Assembly (NCBI RefSeq): GCF_040196175.1
Contig: NZ_JBEFNF010000004.1
Span: forward strand, 180,883-244,882
Origin: Halospina sp040196175
Lineage (GTDB): Bacteria; Pseudomonadota; Gammaproteobacteria; Pseudomonadales; Oleiphilaceae
DNA length: 64,000 nucleotides
Direction of reading: 5' to 3'
Position numbers and translations under genes: made by a program. Under the pieces are notes generated by a model. That model was not told the origin of the DNA and did no database searches. It saw only the letters and a list, made by a program, of their open reading frames with translations. Positions 49,228 to 60,500 of the stretch are shown in pieces (position 1 is the stretch's first letter; each line of letters begins with the position of its first letter).

Positions 49228-51378
49228 TCATTCGAAATACTGAGGCGTTGCGGCATGCTCGCGCAGCAGTTCCGGGGGCCGGAAGCGTTCGCCGAAACGA
49301 TCCGCCAGTTCATCCGCGCGCCCGGTGAACGCCTGCAGCCCGTACTGGTTGATGTACTGCAGCGCACCGCCGCTCCAAGCGGCGAAACCGATGCCGAAGA
49401 TGGAGCCGATATTGGCGTCGCGCACCTCCATCAGCACGTTCTCCTCCAGGCAGCGCACGGTCTCGATGGCCTGGATGAACAGCAGCCGCTCCTTGAGCAG
49501 GGTCAGGTCCGCGTTTTGGGCCTTGTTCTGGTCCACGTAGAGGGTCTCCAGTTCTGGCCAGAGGTGTTTCTTCCCGTTCTCTGGATATTCATAGAAACCG
49601 GCGCCGGCCGCCTTACCCTTGCGATCGTGCTGATCGACCATGGTGTCGATCACGGCCTCGGCCGGGTGGGGATCCCAGGTGCCGCCCGCCGCTTCGGTAT
49701 CCTTCTTTGACTGGTCCCGGATGTGCTGGGTCAGCGTCAGGCTCACCTCGTCACAGATGGCCAGTGGTCCCACGGGCATCCCCGCCAGAAGCGCTGCATT
49801 CTCGACGGATGCGGGGTGGAAACCTTCCGACAACAGGGTGATGCCCTCGTTGACGAAGGTGCCGAAGACACGCGAAGTGAAGAAGCCACGGCTGTCGTTG
49901 ACCACGATGGGCGTCTTGTTGATCTGCATGACGTAGTCGAACGCTCTCGCGAGGGTCTCGTCGTCGGTCTGCTCGCCCTTGATGATCTCGACCAGGGGCA
50001 TTTTGTCCACAGGGGAGAAGAAGTGCAGGCCGATGAATTTCGCCGGGTTGGCGGAGCCCTTTGCCAGCTGGGTTATGGGGATTGTCGATGTGTTGGAGGC
50101 GAAGATGCCGTTGTCGGCCAGGTGTGGTTCCGCTTCCTGGGTGACCTTGGCCTTGAGGTCGCTGTCCTCAAATACCGCTTCGATGATGAGGTCGCAGCCG
50201 GCCAGCTCGTCCGCGCTGCCGGTGGCATTGATGCGATCCAGAACCTTCTGCTTGCCGGTCTCATCCAGCTGGCCACGCGAGACCTTCTTAGCGAGGAGCT
50301 TGTCCGAGTAGGCCTTGCCCTTTTCAGCGTTTTCGTCGGAGACGTCTTTCAGCACTACGTCGATGCCCCGGTTAGCACTGACGTAGGCGATGCCCGCGCC
50401 CATCATGCCGGCACCGAGAATGCCGACCTTTTTCACCTTGGATTTTTCTGGTGCCTGGGGGCGGCTGCCGCCCGCCTTGATGGCGTTGAGGCCGAACCAG
50501 AAGGTGGTGATCATGTTCTTAGCCACCGGGCTGCAGGTGATCTCGGTAAAGTAGCGAGCCTCGATGCGGTCCGCCGTATCCACATCCACGCTGGCGCCCT
50601 CCACAGCCGCTGCCATGATGCGCTCCGGGGCTGGATAGCAGCCCTTGGTCTTCTCTTTGAGCATGGCCGGGGCAATGGCCAGGCGTTGCGCCATAGCCGG
50701 GTGGTTGGGGCCACCGCCGGGGATCTTGAAGCCTTTCTGGTCCCAGGGCTGCCTGCTCTCCGGGTTAGCCTTGATCCACTCACGCGCTTTGTGCAGCAGC
50801 TCTTGGTGAGAGGAAGCCAGCTCGTCGACCATGCCTTCTTTGAGGGCGGTCTGCGGGTCGATCTGTTTGCCTTCCATCAAATAGGGGAAAGCTTTTTCCA
50901 GGCCCAGAACCCGTGGCAGGCGCACACAGGCACCGCCGCCAGGCAGCAGCCCGAGGGTGACTTCCGGCAGGCCGATCTTGACACTGGCGTCGTCCAGCAC
51001 AATGCGCCGATGGCTGGCGAGGCAAAGTTCGTAGCCGCCGCCCAGAGCAGTGCCGTTCATGGCCGCGACCACCGGCTTGCCCAGGGTCTCCAGCTTACGC
51101 AACTGGGCCTTGAGCGACAGGATGGTGTTGAAGAATGCCTCGGCACTGTCGTTGGTGACCTGAATCAGTTCGTTGAGGTCGCCGCCGGCGAAAAAGGTGT
51201 CCTTGGCGGAGGTGATGATGATGCCGCTGATTTTTTCCGCGTCACCCTTAACCTTCTGAACGGTTTCGGTCAGTGCCTCGCGGAAGGCGGCGTTCATGGT
51301 GTTGGCCGACTGCCCCGGCATGTCGATGGTCAGGGTCAGGATGCCGTCGTTGTCGATCTCGTATTGAATTGCCGTCAT
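49228..51378 (-). CDS. multifunctional enoyl-CoA hydratase / 3-hydroxyacyl-CoA dehydrogenase (FadB/FadJ type)
   Basis: A beta-oxidation protein of 716 residues. The N-terminal crotonase domain has oxyanion and acid motifs (FFAGGDLNELIQ, LGGGYELCLASHRRI with Glu, PEVTLGLLPGGGAC with Glu), so hydratase activity looks intact. NAD-binding GILGAGMMGAGIAYVSANRG starts near residue 318, and the catalytic His lies in FIGLHFFSPVDKMPLVEI. A 3HCDH C-terminal domain ends the protein. It starts 17 bp after the thiolase stop. The thiolase-first order is that of fadIJ rather than fadBA. Fatty-acid chain preference is not evident. Confidence 0.92.
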   Translation of the reverse strand: MTAIQYEIDNDGILTLTIDMPGQSANTMNAAFREALTETVQKVKGDAEKISGIIITSAKDTFFAGGDLNELIQVTNDSAEAFFNTILSLKAQLRKLETLGKPVVAAMNGTALGGGYELCLASHRRIVLDDASVKIGLPEVTLGLLPGGGACVRLPRVLGLEKAFPYLMEGKQIDPQTALKEGMVDELASSHQELLHKAREWIKANPESRQPWDQKGFKIPGGGPNHPAMAQRLAIAPAMLKEKTKGCYPAPERIMAAAVEGASVDVDTADRIEARYFTEITCSPVAKNMITTFWFGLNAIKAGGSRPQAPEKSKVKKVGILGAGMMGAGIAYVSANRGIDVVLKDVSDENAEKGKAYSDKLLAKKVSRGQLDETGKQKVLDRINATGSADELAGCDLIIEAVFEDSDLKAKVTQEAEPHLADNGIFASNTSTIPITQLAKGSANPAKFIGLHFFSPVDKMPLVEIIKGEQTDDETLARAFDYVMQINKTPIVVNDSRGFFTSRVFGTFVNEGITLLSEGFHPASVENAALLAGMPVGPLAICDEVSLTLTQHIRDQSKKDTEAAGGTWDPHPAEAVIDTMVDQHDRKGKAAGAGFYEYPENGKKHLWPELETLYVDQNKAQNADLTLLKERLLFIQAIETVRCLEENVLMEVRDANIGSIFGIGFAAWSGGALQYINQYGLQAFTGRADELADRFGERFRPPELLREHAATPQYFE

Positions 51379-51395
51379 GATGTTGGTCCTGCCCT

Positions 51396-52604
51396 TTAAA
51401 CCCGTTCAATGATGGTGGCGATGCCCATGCCGCCGCCGACGCAGAGCGTGGCGAGGCCGAAGCGCAGGTCCCGGCGCTCGAGTTCGTCAAGCAGGGTGCC
51501 CAGGATCATGGCACCGGTGGCGCCCAGCGGATGGCCCATGGCGATGGCCCCGCCGTTCACGTTCACTTTCTCATCCGGGACGCTGAGCTCGCGTTGGAAG
51601 CGCATCACCACAGCGGCGAAGGCCTCGTTCACCTCAAAGAGATCGATCTGCTCCGGTGTCATACCGGCCTTGTCCAGCGCCTTGCGCGAGGCCGGAGCCG
51701 GGCCGGTGAGCATGATGGTGGGATCGGTGCTGGTCACTGCCGTGGCGATGATTTTCGCCCTTGGTGTCAGGCCGAGCTGCTTACCCCGGGCTTCGCTCCC
51801 GATTAGCATGGCGGTGGCGCCGTCCACAATGCCGGATGAGTTACCCGGCGTGTGGACATGGTTGATCGTCTCCACGTAGTGGTACTTCTCACGCGCCACG
51901 CCATCAAAGCCCATCTCGCCCATCTGCTGGAACGAAGGCTGGAGCTGGCTCAGGGCTTCGGCGGTGGTGCCGGGTCGAACGTGCTGGTCCTGGTCCAGAA
52001 TCACCAGCCCGTTCTGATCCGTTACTGGCACTACGGACTTGCTGAAGTAGCCTTGTTCCCAGGCTTCTGCTGCCTTGCGCTGGGATTCCGCGGCAAAATG
52101 ATCGACATCATGGCGGGAAAAACCCTCAATGGTCGCAATCAGGTCTGCACCGATCCCCTGTGGCATGAATCCGGTGTGCAGGTTGGTCTCCGGGTCCGTT
52201 GCCCAGGCGCCGCCATCCGATCCCATGGGCACACGCGACATGGACTCCACACCGCCGGCAACAACCAGATCCTCAAACCCGGAGCGCACTTTCATGGCCG
52301 CGAGGTTCACCGCCTCCAGCCCGGAGGCGCAGAAACGGTTGAGCTGGACGCCAGCAACGCATTCATCCCAGTCCACGGCCAGGGCAGCGGTCTTGGCAAT
52401 GTCGGCTCCCTGCTCACCAACAGGCGTAACGCAGCCCATGACGATGTCGTCGACCAGGCTCGTGTCCAGATCAGTTCTCTGTTGCAGGGCGGTCAGGGTC
52501 TGGCCGAGCAGGGTGACCGGCTTGACCTCGTGCAGGGCGCCATCGGCTTTACCCCGACCGCGAGGTGTACGCACGGCGTCATAAATATAGGCTTCTTCAG
52601 TCAT
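51396..52604 (-). CDS. acetyl-CoA C-acyltransferase (thiolase)
   Basis: A thiolase of 402 residues that performs the last step of beta-oxidation. The nucleophilic Cys lies in NRFCASGLEAVNLA, the His in NVNGGAIAMGHPLGATGA and the second Cys in LATLCVGGGMGIATI. It is first in a two-gene operon with the multifunctional enzyme. The start is ATG at 52604 with GAGATCCCGAA upstream. FadI-type and FadA-type cannot be separated with certainty. Confidence 0.92.
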   Translation of the reverse strand: MTEEAYIYDAVRTPRGRGKADGALHEVKPVTLLGQTLTALQQRTDLDTSLVDDIVMGCVTPVGEQGADIAKTAALAVDWDECVAGVQLNRFCASGLEAVNLAAMKVRSGFEDLVVAGGVESMSRVPMGSDGGAWATDPETNLHTGFMPQGIGADLIATIEGFSRHDVDHFAAESQRKAAEAWEQGYFSKSVVPVTDQNGLVILDQDQHVRPGTTAEALSQLQPSFQQMGEMGFDGVAREKYHYVETINHVHTPGNSSGIVDGATAMLIGSEARGKQLGLTPRAKIIATAVTSTDPTIMLTGPAPASRKALDKAGMTPEQIDLFEVNEAFAAVVMRFQRELSVPDEKVNVNGGAIAMGHPLGATGAMILGTLLDELERRDLRFGLATLCVGGGMGIATIIERV

Positions 52605-52739
52605 TTCGGGATCTCTGTCCTATGGGGTTCAAATCAGCTGCGATAAAGCCTCATGATCGTGTCAAAGTCCAAAGGCACAATAGCGGCGCAGATTCCCAGG
52701 GTTAATGGCACCACCCATCAAAACCATTGGCGGATGCGC

Positions 52740-55205
52740 TCACTCCGCCGGCACTGCGTCATCCCCGCCGCTGCGCAGGAACCAGTGCTTAAGCGCCTCA
52801 CGCAACCGCTGGTAATGGTCGGGTGTGAGTCCGTCCTCCGGGTCCAGCTGGCACCAGGTGGCGAGCAGACTGTCCAGTTCATCCTCTTGGGACTCCAGAC
52901 TCTGCTCGCTCTTCATACCGTCATTGAGCCGGCTGACCTGCAGGGCCATGCGCTGAGCCTGATCCTCAGGCGGGGTGGCAGCGCCGGAAACAATCTCCAC
53001 ACGGATACACAGCGCACGGGCCTGACTGGGCGCGTCGGACTCTTGGGTTGCCTGTTCCAGCGGCATAGGGGGATGCCGGAAGTTTTCCGGGCCCGGTGAC
53101 TCGCCACCCTGGTGCTGATCCAGGGCCGTGAGCCATTGCTGATAGCGTTGCGCCCGCAGCGCACTCATCTGCTGCTCCTGGACACCGTCCATAGCTTTAT
53201 TGAATTGATCCGAAAGGGCGCTGGCACGATCCCGTGGGAGCTCCAGGGCCCGGAAGGCATTGTGGAACTGCTCCAGATCGCCGGCACCGATCTCCGACGG
53301 ATTCACATCCTGGAGCTGGCGGATCAGCTTTTCCGCCTCCTGGGCGGCGGCATTGAACGCCTCCTCACGGGCTTCCCGCTGATCGCTCAGACGCGCAAAG
53401 ATGCGGTCGCAGGCGCTGCGGAAGGCTTTCCAGAGACGCTTGTCCTCCTGCTGGTGAGTGATGCCGATGGCCTCCCATTCCTTCTGCAGGGCTTTGGCGC
53501 CCTCGGTGGCTTCGCGCAGCGGTTCGTGCTCCACCAGGGCCTCGGCCCGCTCAACCACGTCCCGTTTGAGGGCATTGTTACGTTCGCGTTCGGTCTCAAG
53601 ACCGGCGTTCAGCGTCTTGATCAACCGGTCAAACTGCTTCTGGAGCGAGCGGTTGGCGCGATAGTCCACGGGTTTGGCATCGCTCCATTCACGCCGGGCG
53701 GTACGCTGGATACGGTCGACGGCTTTGTAGTCGCAACTGCGCCAGTCGAGGTTGTCCACGAACTCCTGGAGCTGTTCCACGATGTATTGGCGCTTCTCGA
53801 GATTGGCGCTCTTGAGACGCTTTTTCTCTGAGAAGTATTCGTGGCATGGCTCATAGGCTCTGTCCGTTGCTTCCTTGAACCGCTGCCACAACTGTTGATC
53901 CGGGGTCCCGCCGAGTTCATACCATTGTTGCTGCAGGTCGTGGATGTGTTCAGCCTTGGCTTCGGGTTCCATGGGCTGCTCGGCAAGGTATTCCATCTGT
54001 TCGCACAGTGATTCCAGCTTGGGCCGGGCGGCGAAGCCAAGCCAGTCCCGCAGCTCCTGGAGCTGGCGGCCGAGCCTTGTGATCCGGGCCTGGTGCTGAC
54101 GGGCCTGCTTTTCCGGTAGCTGGTCCTGGAGCTTCTGGGCTTTCCGGAAGTGCTCCCGCGAGGGTTTAAGCTGATGCTCCTCCAGGCTCTGTTCCAGCGA
54201 ATCCAGAGTCCGATCGAGTTCGCCGGTATCCACGGACGGCGGCGCTTGTTCAGCGTCGGGCGCTGGAGCCGTTTTGTCTTTGTGGTATCGGCGGGCCCTG
54301 AGCAGGATGGGGGGCTCGGCAAAACCTTCGGGCCAGCTGATGGATTTCAGGGTGGTGGCGACAGTGGCCGCGTCGTCTTCATTCAGCGCCTGCTCGAGCT
54401 GGGCTTCGTGCTGCTGCCAGTCGCTGAGTGCCTGATGGTAGGTTTCCAGCTGTTCCTGCAGCCAGTTGAAGCGGGCTCTGAGATCCGCATTGGGGAGCTG
54501 GTCAGTGACCGCCTGCTCCCAACGGTTTCGCTGGGTCTTGATGATGGCGTCGAGTGAGGAAAGGCTGGTGCCTTCCTCGGGCCAGGCTGAGGTGAGCTGC
54601 TCCACCGTTGCGGCCAGAGTTTCCACCGCGCCCTGCTGCTCTTCGGCTTTTTCCTGTTCCGCCCGGGCACGGATTTGTTCTTCGGCGACGGCGCTGGCCC
54701 GTTCGCGACAGCGCGCCAGGCTGGTATCGTAACGCGCTCTCTGGGCGCTGTCGGCATGATCGCTGATGGGTTCCCAGCGGCTGATAAGGGCATCGAGCCG
54801 GGCCTGGTAGAGTTTGGTGTCGTGGGTGGCGGCCAGCGCTTCAGCGTCCTGCAGTACCTGCTCGATTTCGGCCTGGCGTGCCTGTTCCGCCTGGGCTCGG
54901 TCGCGCTGTTCGCGCAGCTTGCCACGAGCGGCCTGAAAGGCACCCTTGTCCCGGCCTTTGAGCGCACGGCTGGCGCGCTCCAGAGCGTCAGTGTCCTGCA
55001 GCCGCTCAACGGCCTCCCGGCGGATGGCGGCGGTTTCGCCTTTGGTGGCGAGTTCCTCCAGTTCCCCGGTGGTCGTCGCTCTGGCCACGATGTCCGGATC
55101 CGGGGCGGGGCGTTGTGGCGTAGCCGGTTTGGCTTGGGGTTGCGGTTGATCTGCGGCGCTTGTGGGTTGCCTGGGTTTGAAGAACTGTTTCAGAAAGCCG
55201 GCCAT
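52740..55205 (-). CDS. DUF349 domain-containing coiled-coil protein
   Basis: A soluble protein of 821 residues rich in Glu, Gln, Arg and Leu. Repeated DUF349-type units carry the W-x(n)-aromatic pattern, e.g. HIHDLQQQWYELGGTPDQQL, LWQRFKEATDRAYEPC and ALQKEWEAIGITHQQEDKRL, LWKAFRSACDRIFARL. The Pro/Gln-rich N-terminus (MAGFLKQFFKPRQP) may be a short amphipathic anchor. The family is widespread in gammaproteobacteria with no established function. It is divergent from recX by 118 bp. Confidence 0.85.
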   Translation of the reverse strand: MAGFLKQFFKPRQPTSAADQPQPQAKPATPQRPAPDPDIVARATTTGELEELATKGETAAIRREAVERLQDTDALERASRALKGRDKGAFQAARGKLREQRDRAQAEQARQAEIEQVLQDAEALAATHDTKLYQARLDALISRWEPISDHADSAQRARYDTSLARCRERASAVAEEQIRARAEQEKAEEQQGAVETLAATVEQLTSAWPEEGTSLSSLDAIIKTQRNRWEQAVTDQLPNADLRARFNWLQEQLETYHQALSDWQQHEAQLEQALNEDDAATVATTLKSISWPEGFAEPPILLRARRYHKDKTAPAPDAEQAPPSVDTGELDRTLDSLEQSLEEHQLKPSREHFRKAQKLQDQLPEKQARQHQARITRLGRQLQELRDWLGFAARPKLESLCEQMEYLAEQPMEPEAKAEHIHDLQQQWYELGGTPDQQLWQRFKEATDRAYEPCHEYFSEKKRLKSANLEKRQYIVEQLQEFVDNLDWRSCDYKAVDRIQRTARREWSDAKPVDYRANRSLQKQFDRLIKTLNAGLETERERNNALKRDVVERAEALVEHEPLREATEGAKALQKEWEAIGITHQQEDKRLWKAFRSACDRIFARLSDQREAREEAFNAAAQEAEKLIRQLQDVNPSEIGAGDLEQFHNAFRALELPRDRASALSDQFNKAMDGVQEQQMSALRAQRYQQWLTALDQHQGGESPGPENFRHPPMPLEQATQESDAPSQARALCIRVEIVSGAATPPEDQAQRMALQVSRLNDGMKSEQSLESQEDELDSLLATWCQLDPEDGLTPDHYQRLREALKHWFLRSGGDDAVPAE

Positions 55206-55323
55206 GATGAAGGTCCTTAAGTGCCGTAAAAGCCCACCTGACGATGTCGGGTGGTGAATGGAGTCGGACCATTAAAATTAGCACATAGAAATGGCGTGAG
55301 CCTATTGGCGTGTGGGTAGTGAT

Positions 55324-55785
55324 ATGAGTGATCCCAAGCAGTATCTGAAAGAACGGGCGCTGAAGCTTCTGGCCCGGCGTGAGCACAGCCGACTGGAGCT
55401 CTGTCGCAAGCTGGAGAAGGCTGCGGACAGTGCGGATCTTTTGGCGGAGGTGTTGGATGAGCTGGCTGATGAGGACTGGCAGAGTGACGACCGATTTGCG
55501 GAGTCGTTCAGCCGGCAGCGGATCGAGGCGGGATACGGCCCGTTACGCATCCGCTCCGAGTTGGAGCAGCGCGGCGTCAGCGGCGATAGCCAGACACTGA
55601 GTGCTCTGGCCGATGATGACTGGGTGAGCATGGCTCTGGACCAGCGTAGACGGCGTTTTGGGCCTGACGCGCCGCGTGACTGGAAAGAGAAGGGGCGCCA
55701 GGGCCGCTTCCTGGCGCAGAGAGGCTACAGTCGGTCACAGGTTGAGAGGGCGTTGACCATGACCCCGGATGAGGACCTGCCTTAG
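55324..55785 (+). CDS. recX: regulatory protein RecX
   Basis: Binds RecA filaments and limits their extension. 153 residues of tandem three-helix repeats: LKERALKLLARREHSRLELC, LDELADEDWQSDDRFAESFS and RIEAGYGPLRIRSELEQRGV. It is not next to recA, unlike in many relatives, although a downstream recA outside the window is not excluded. The ATG at 55324 is preferred over the in-frame GTG at 55312 because family members begin close to the first helix. Confidence 0.9.
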   Translation: MSDPKQYLKERALKLLARREHSRLELCRKLEKAADSADLLAEVLDELADEDWQSDDRFAESFSRQRIEAGYGPLRIRSELEQRGVSGDSQTLSALADDDWVSMALDQRRRRFGPDAPRDWKEKGRQGRFLAQRGYSRSQVERALTMTPDEDLP

Positions 55786-55796
55786 GCTTGATGCGA

Positions 55797-57326
55797 TCAC
55801 AGCAGCGGTGAGGCCTCGCGCAGCTGCTGGCGCTGGTCATTCGGAGCGCCTTTTCCGGCGGTGTTTGCGGATTGGGGCGGCTGGCTTCCGGTGTCTTCCA
55901 GTGGGGATTCAACGCCATTTTCAATGATGGCCGTAGTGGTGTCTTCATCCGGGAACATCCATTTAAGGACATCGTAATAACGGCGGATGTTCTGGGTGTA
56001 GAGTACCGGTTCATAGCCGCGGGCATAGCCGTAACGCGTCTGGGTGTAGTACTGGCGCTGGGCCAGCAGTGGCAGGTATTGCTTGACGTCGAGCCAGCGG
56101 TTCGGGTCGCTGCCATCCCTTCGCGCCAGGCGGCGGGCATCCTGAAGGTGGCCATATCCAACGTTATAGGCGGCCAGCGCGAACCAGGTTCTGTCCGGCT
56201 CCTTGATGTTATCGGGGATGCGGTTATGCAGGCGCCGGAAAAAGCGGGCACCGCCCCAGATGGAGGCTTGTGGGTCCAGGCGATTCTTGACGCCGATGAG
56301 AGCGGCTGTGTCCCGCGTGAGCATCATCAGCCCACGTACGCCAGTGGGTGAGACCGCCCGGGGTTCCCAGTGCGATTCCTGGTAGCCGATAGCGGCCAAC
56401 AGACGCCAGTCCAGATCATGAGCGCTGGCAGCGCCCATGAAGGTTTCACGGTATTTCGGCAGTCGGTTATCAAGGTGAGTGGTGAAGGTTTTAGCTCCAA
56501 CGTAATCCAGGTGGTCAAGATGGCCGAAGAAGCGCTCCTGGAGCTGCGCCAGTGTGCCGTCGGCGCGGATGGATCGGAAAAAGTCGCGCGCTGCCTGCAT
56601 GAGCGATCCGTCGCCTGCCGGGGGCAGAAGCCAGCCCACAGGGCGGGGGCTGCTCAGGGCGAAGCCGTCGCGTACGTTTGAGAAGAAAACCTGGTTGTTT
56701 TCCAACTCACGGCTGTTGATAACGGTCGCTTCCACGTCTCCCTGGTCCACTCGGTGCAACAGTTCTGTAGGATCCTGGCGTGTTTCCGCCTGCCAGTTCA
56801 TGCCCGGTATGACCTCACGGACCCGTTCCAGCTGCTGCTCGGCGGCGCTGCCGGCGCGTACCGCGATATTGAGCTGGGCGAGCTCCGTAGGGCTGCTGGG
56901 GCGCGCCACGTCAGCGTTATACACAACGATCGGCCGGCTGCGGTCGTAGACCGGTCCGTGGCGGTAGCGGCGTTGCAGTTCCGGAGTTAATGCCAGACCG
57001 GCAGCGGCCAGATGCGTGTGGTGTTCGTCCAGGCGCTGGTAGAGCTCGGGAAGGTCGTCCACAACTTCGACCCGCAGTTCAACGCCGAGGGAGTCAGCAA
57101 AACGCCGGACCAGCTCGTATTCAAATCCGGAGGGCTCTCCGTTCTCTTCGTAGTAAACGGTCGAGGCGGGGTGCATGACCACATGCAGCACACTTTCCTG
57201 GTTGATGCGGTCAAGTGTTGTGGGCTGGGAGCACGCGGTGAGCACCAATGCCAGGAGCACTGGTGCCGCCAGACGTATTGCCAGCCGGGGTGCCATACCC
57301 AGGCGTTTGAGGGTGCTGGTGCGCAT
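55797..57326 (-). CDS. mltF: membrane-bound lytic murein transglycosylase F
   Basis: An outer-membrane lipoprotein of about 509 residues that cleaves peptidoglycan with formation of anhydromuropeptides. Lipobox VLTAC, then an SBP family 3-like regulatory domain (VYYEENGEPSGFEYELVRRF, VRAGSAAEQQL) and a C-terminal SLT domain with the catalytic Glu in IGYQESHWEPRAVSPTGVRG and AAYNVGYGHLQDARRLA. Starts at 57353 and 57326 are both possible; 57326 gives a more typical n-region. It is divergent from purL. Confidence 0.92.
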   Translation of the reverse strand: MRTSTLKRLGMAPRLAIRLAAPVLLALVLTACSQPTTLDRINQESVLHVVMHPASTVYYEENGEPSGFEYELVRRFADSLGVELRVEVVDDLPELYQRLDEHHTHLAAAGLALTPELQRRYRHGPVYDRSRPIVVYNADVARPSSPTELAQLNIAVRAGSAAEQQLERVREVIPGMNWQAETRQDPTELLHRVDQGDVEATVINSRELENNQVFFSNVRDGFALSSPRPVGWLLPPAGDGSLMQAARDFFRSIRADGTLAQLQERFFGHLDHLDYVGAKTFTTHLDNRLPKYRETFMGAASAHDLDWRLLAAIGYQESHWEPRAVSPTGVRGLMMLTRDTAALIGVKNRLDPQASIWGGARFFRRLHNRIPDNIKEPDRTWFALAAYNVGYGHLQDARRLARRDGSDPNRWLDVKQYLPLLAQRQYYTQTRYGYARGYEPVLYTQNIRRYYDVLKWMFPDEDTTTAIIENGVESPLEDTGSQPPQSANTAGKGAPNDQRQQLREASPLL

Positions 57327-57507
57327 TGTCCCGTCCGGCAAAGATGGAAACATCCTCTATTCTACGTTAAAAAATGGACATGGTTTGAAAGCCGTGTCAC
57401 AACCATCCATTGCGTCATTCCCCTCTGTATCCCGTCCCTCGATTTGAGTATCATACGCAGCGCAAAACCCACCCGAATCCCGCCCCATAAACGAGGCTTA
57501 TAGACCC

Positions 57508-60500
57508 ATGCTGGAACTTCGTGGCGCGCCGGCTCTTTCCGCCTTTCGCAGAGAACGGCTGATGCAGAGGATACAGGCGATCTGTCCCACTATCGACTCA
57601 CTCTATGCCGAATTCATGCATTTTGTGGATCTGGAGGGTGAACTCGATAACGGTAGCCTGGATGTGCTCAACCGTCTCCTGAGCTATGGCTCCAGGTGGC
57701 AGGCAGAGGCTGTAGATGGAGTGCTTTTTCTGGCGGTACCGCGCCCGGGCACGATTTCGCCCTGGTCGAGTAAGGCGACAGACATTGTCCATAACTGCGG
57801 TCTGACAAAAGTCCGACGGGTTGAGCGTGGCACTGCCTATTACCTGCGCGCCGGCCGCAAACTGGAACTGGCCGAGCGCGAAGCGTTGGCGGCACTGCTG
57901 CACGACCGTATGACTGAAAGAGTCTTCCATGAGATGGCCGGCGCGGAGCTGTTGTTCAACGAGGAGTCGCCGAAGCCCCTGGAGACAGTGCCGGTTCAGG
58001 CGCAGGGGCGTGCTGCGCTGGCGGAGGCGAATGAGCGACTCGGGTTGGCGCTGGCCGGGGACGAGGTGGATTACCTGGCGGAGTCCTTTGCCGGGCTGGA
58101 GCGCGATCCCACGGATGTGGAACTGATGATGTTCGCTCAGGCGAACTCGGAGCACTGTCGCCACAAGATATTCAATGCGTCCTGGTCCATTGATGGGGTT
58201 GAGCAGGATCGCTCGCTGTTTGACATGATCAGTAATACCCATGAAGTCGGTGGCCAGGGGGTGCTTTCTGCTTACCGTGATAATGCGGCAGTCATTGAGG
58301 GCGCGCCGGGGCAACGGTTCTATCCGGATCCATCCTCCCAGCGGTATCGCTACCACAGTGAATCGATTCATATCCTTGCCAAGGTGGAGACCCATAATCA
58401 TCCCACGGCTATTTCACCGCACCCAGGGGCAGCAACCGGCTCCGGAGGTGAGATCCGTGATGAGGGGGCGACCGGCCTGGGCGGTAAACCCAAGGCCGGG
58501 TTGACCGGTTTCACCACCTCAAACCTCTTTATTCCCGGTTTTGAACAGCCATGGGAAGACACTCCGGGCCGTCCCGGCCGGATGGCTTCGCCGCTTTCCA
58601 TCATGCTGGAGGGCCCTGTTGGGGGAGCCGCTTTCAACAACGAATTCGGGCGGCCCAATCTGACCGGTTACTTCCGGACCTTCGAGCAGAACGTATCGGG
58701 AGTGAATGGTGCGGAATACCGGGGCTACCATAAGCCCATCATGATTGCCGGTGGCGTGGGTAACATCCGCGAGGACCATGTGCACAAGGATGTGATTCCC
58801 AGCGGCTCCAGGTTGATCGTGATGGGAGGCCCTTCGATGCTCATCGGGCTTGGAGGCGGTGCCGCTTCTTCGATGGATTCCGGTGCCAGTGCCGAAGACC
58901 TGGACTTTGCCTCGGTGCAGCGCGAGAACCCGGAGATGGAGCGCCGTTGTCAGGAGGTGATCGATCGTTGCTGGCAGATGGGCGAAGGTAACCCTATTGC
59001 GTTTATCCATGATGTGGGCGCGGGCGGGCTCTCCAACGCACTGCCGGAGCTTGTGAAAGACGGCGGCTGTGGTGGCCGCTTTGAGCTCCGCGAGGTGCCC
59101 AATGCCGAGCCCGGCATGTCACCGTTGGAAATCTGGTGCAATGAAGCTCAGGAGCGGTATGTGCTGGCTGTTGCGGCGGAGGATATAGATCGCTTTGATG
59201 CGATCTGCCGCCGTGAGCGCTGCCCCTATGCGGTGGTTGGGGATGCTGTGGAAGAGCCCCATCTGGCGGTTCACGATGCCTATTTTGATAACAACGCCGT
59301 GGACCTGCCCATGCAGGTGCTGTTCGGCAAGCCGCCACGCCTGCATCGAGAGGTGCGGCGGGCCAGCTTTACCAAGGCGGTGTTCAATAGTGAGGCTCTG
59401 AATCCGGACGAGGCCATTGACCGGGTGCTGCGGATTCCCTCGGTAGCTTGCAAAAGCTTTCTGATCACCATCGGAGATCGGTCCATTACCGGGCAGGTGG
59501 CCCGTGACCAGATGGTGGGTCCCTGGCAGGTGCCAGTGGCGGACGTGGCTGTGACCGCCAGTAGCTTTGCAGGCTATACCGGCGAGGCCATGGCCATGGG
59601 CGAACGACCTCCGGTGGCCTGCATCAATGCGCCGGCCTCTGGCCGCCTCGCTGTGGGTGAAACAGTGACCAATCTGGCAGCTGCTGCCATTGGGGATATC
59701 AGCCGGATCAGTCTGTCCGCCAACTGGATGGCACCAGCGGGGCATCCGGGTGAGGATGAAAACCTCTATGAAACGGTGCGTGCCGTAGGCATGGATCTGT
59801 GCCCGAAGCTCGGGATCACGATTCCAGTTGGTAAGGATTCCCTCTCCATGAAGACGGTCTGGTCGCGGGATGGGGCCTCACAAAGCGTTACCTCGCCGCT
59901 GTCGCTGGTGACCACGGGCTTTGCGCCGGTGGATGACATCCGGCGGACCCTGACGCCGGAACTCCGGACGGACCTGGGGGCCACGGAATTGATTATGATT
60001 GATCTGGGCGAGGGCCGGAACCGGTTGGGAGGGTCCGCACTAGCGCAGGCTTACGGAGCCATGGGCGCCGTTGCGCCGGACGTGGAAAAGCCAGCGCAGC
60101 TGCGCGGTTTCTTTGATACCATCCAGTCCCTGAACCGCCGAGGGTTGCTCCTGGCTTACCACGACCGCTCTGATGGTGGCCTGTTCACGACGCTTTGCGA
60201 GATGGCCTTTGCCGGGCGCGCCGGTCTTAGAATCACTCTGGATTCACTGCTGGAAGACAGTAGCCATCTGGTACGCGAGCTTTTCAACGAGGAGCTCGGT
60301 GCGGTGATCCAGGTGGCGCAAGAGCATGTCAGCGCCGTGCTAAGCGCGATGCAGGAAGCGGGTCTTGCCAGTCATATCGCAAGAGTGGGGACACCGGCTT
60401 CGGACCAGCGCCTTTGCTTCAGTTTCCATGATCAGACGTTGATTGATCGCGGCCGTGGGGAGCTGCAGAAAAAGTGGGCGGAAACCAGTTACCGCATGCA

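Noticed and set aside
57440..57507. possible PurR operator before purL (ACGCAGCGCAAAAC)
   Set aside because: Only half of the palindromic consensus is matched, and PurR control is not general outside enterics.
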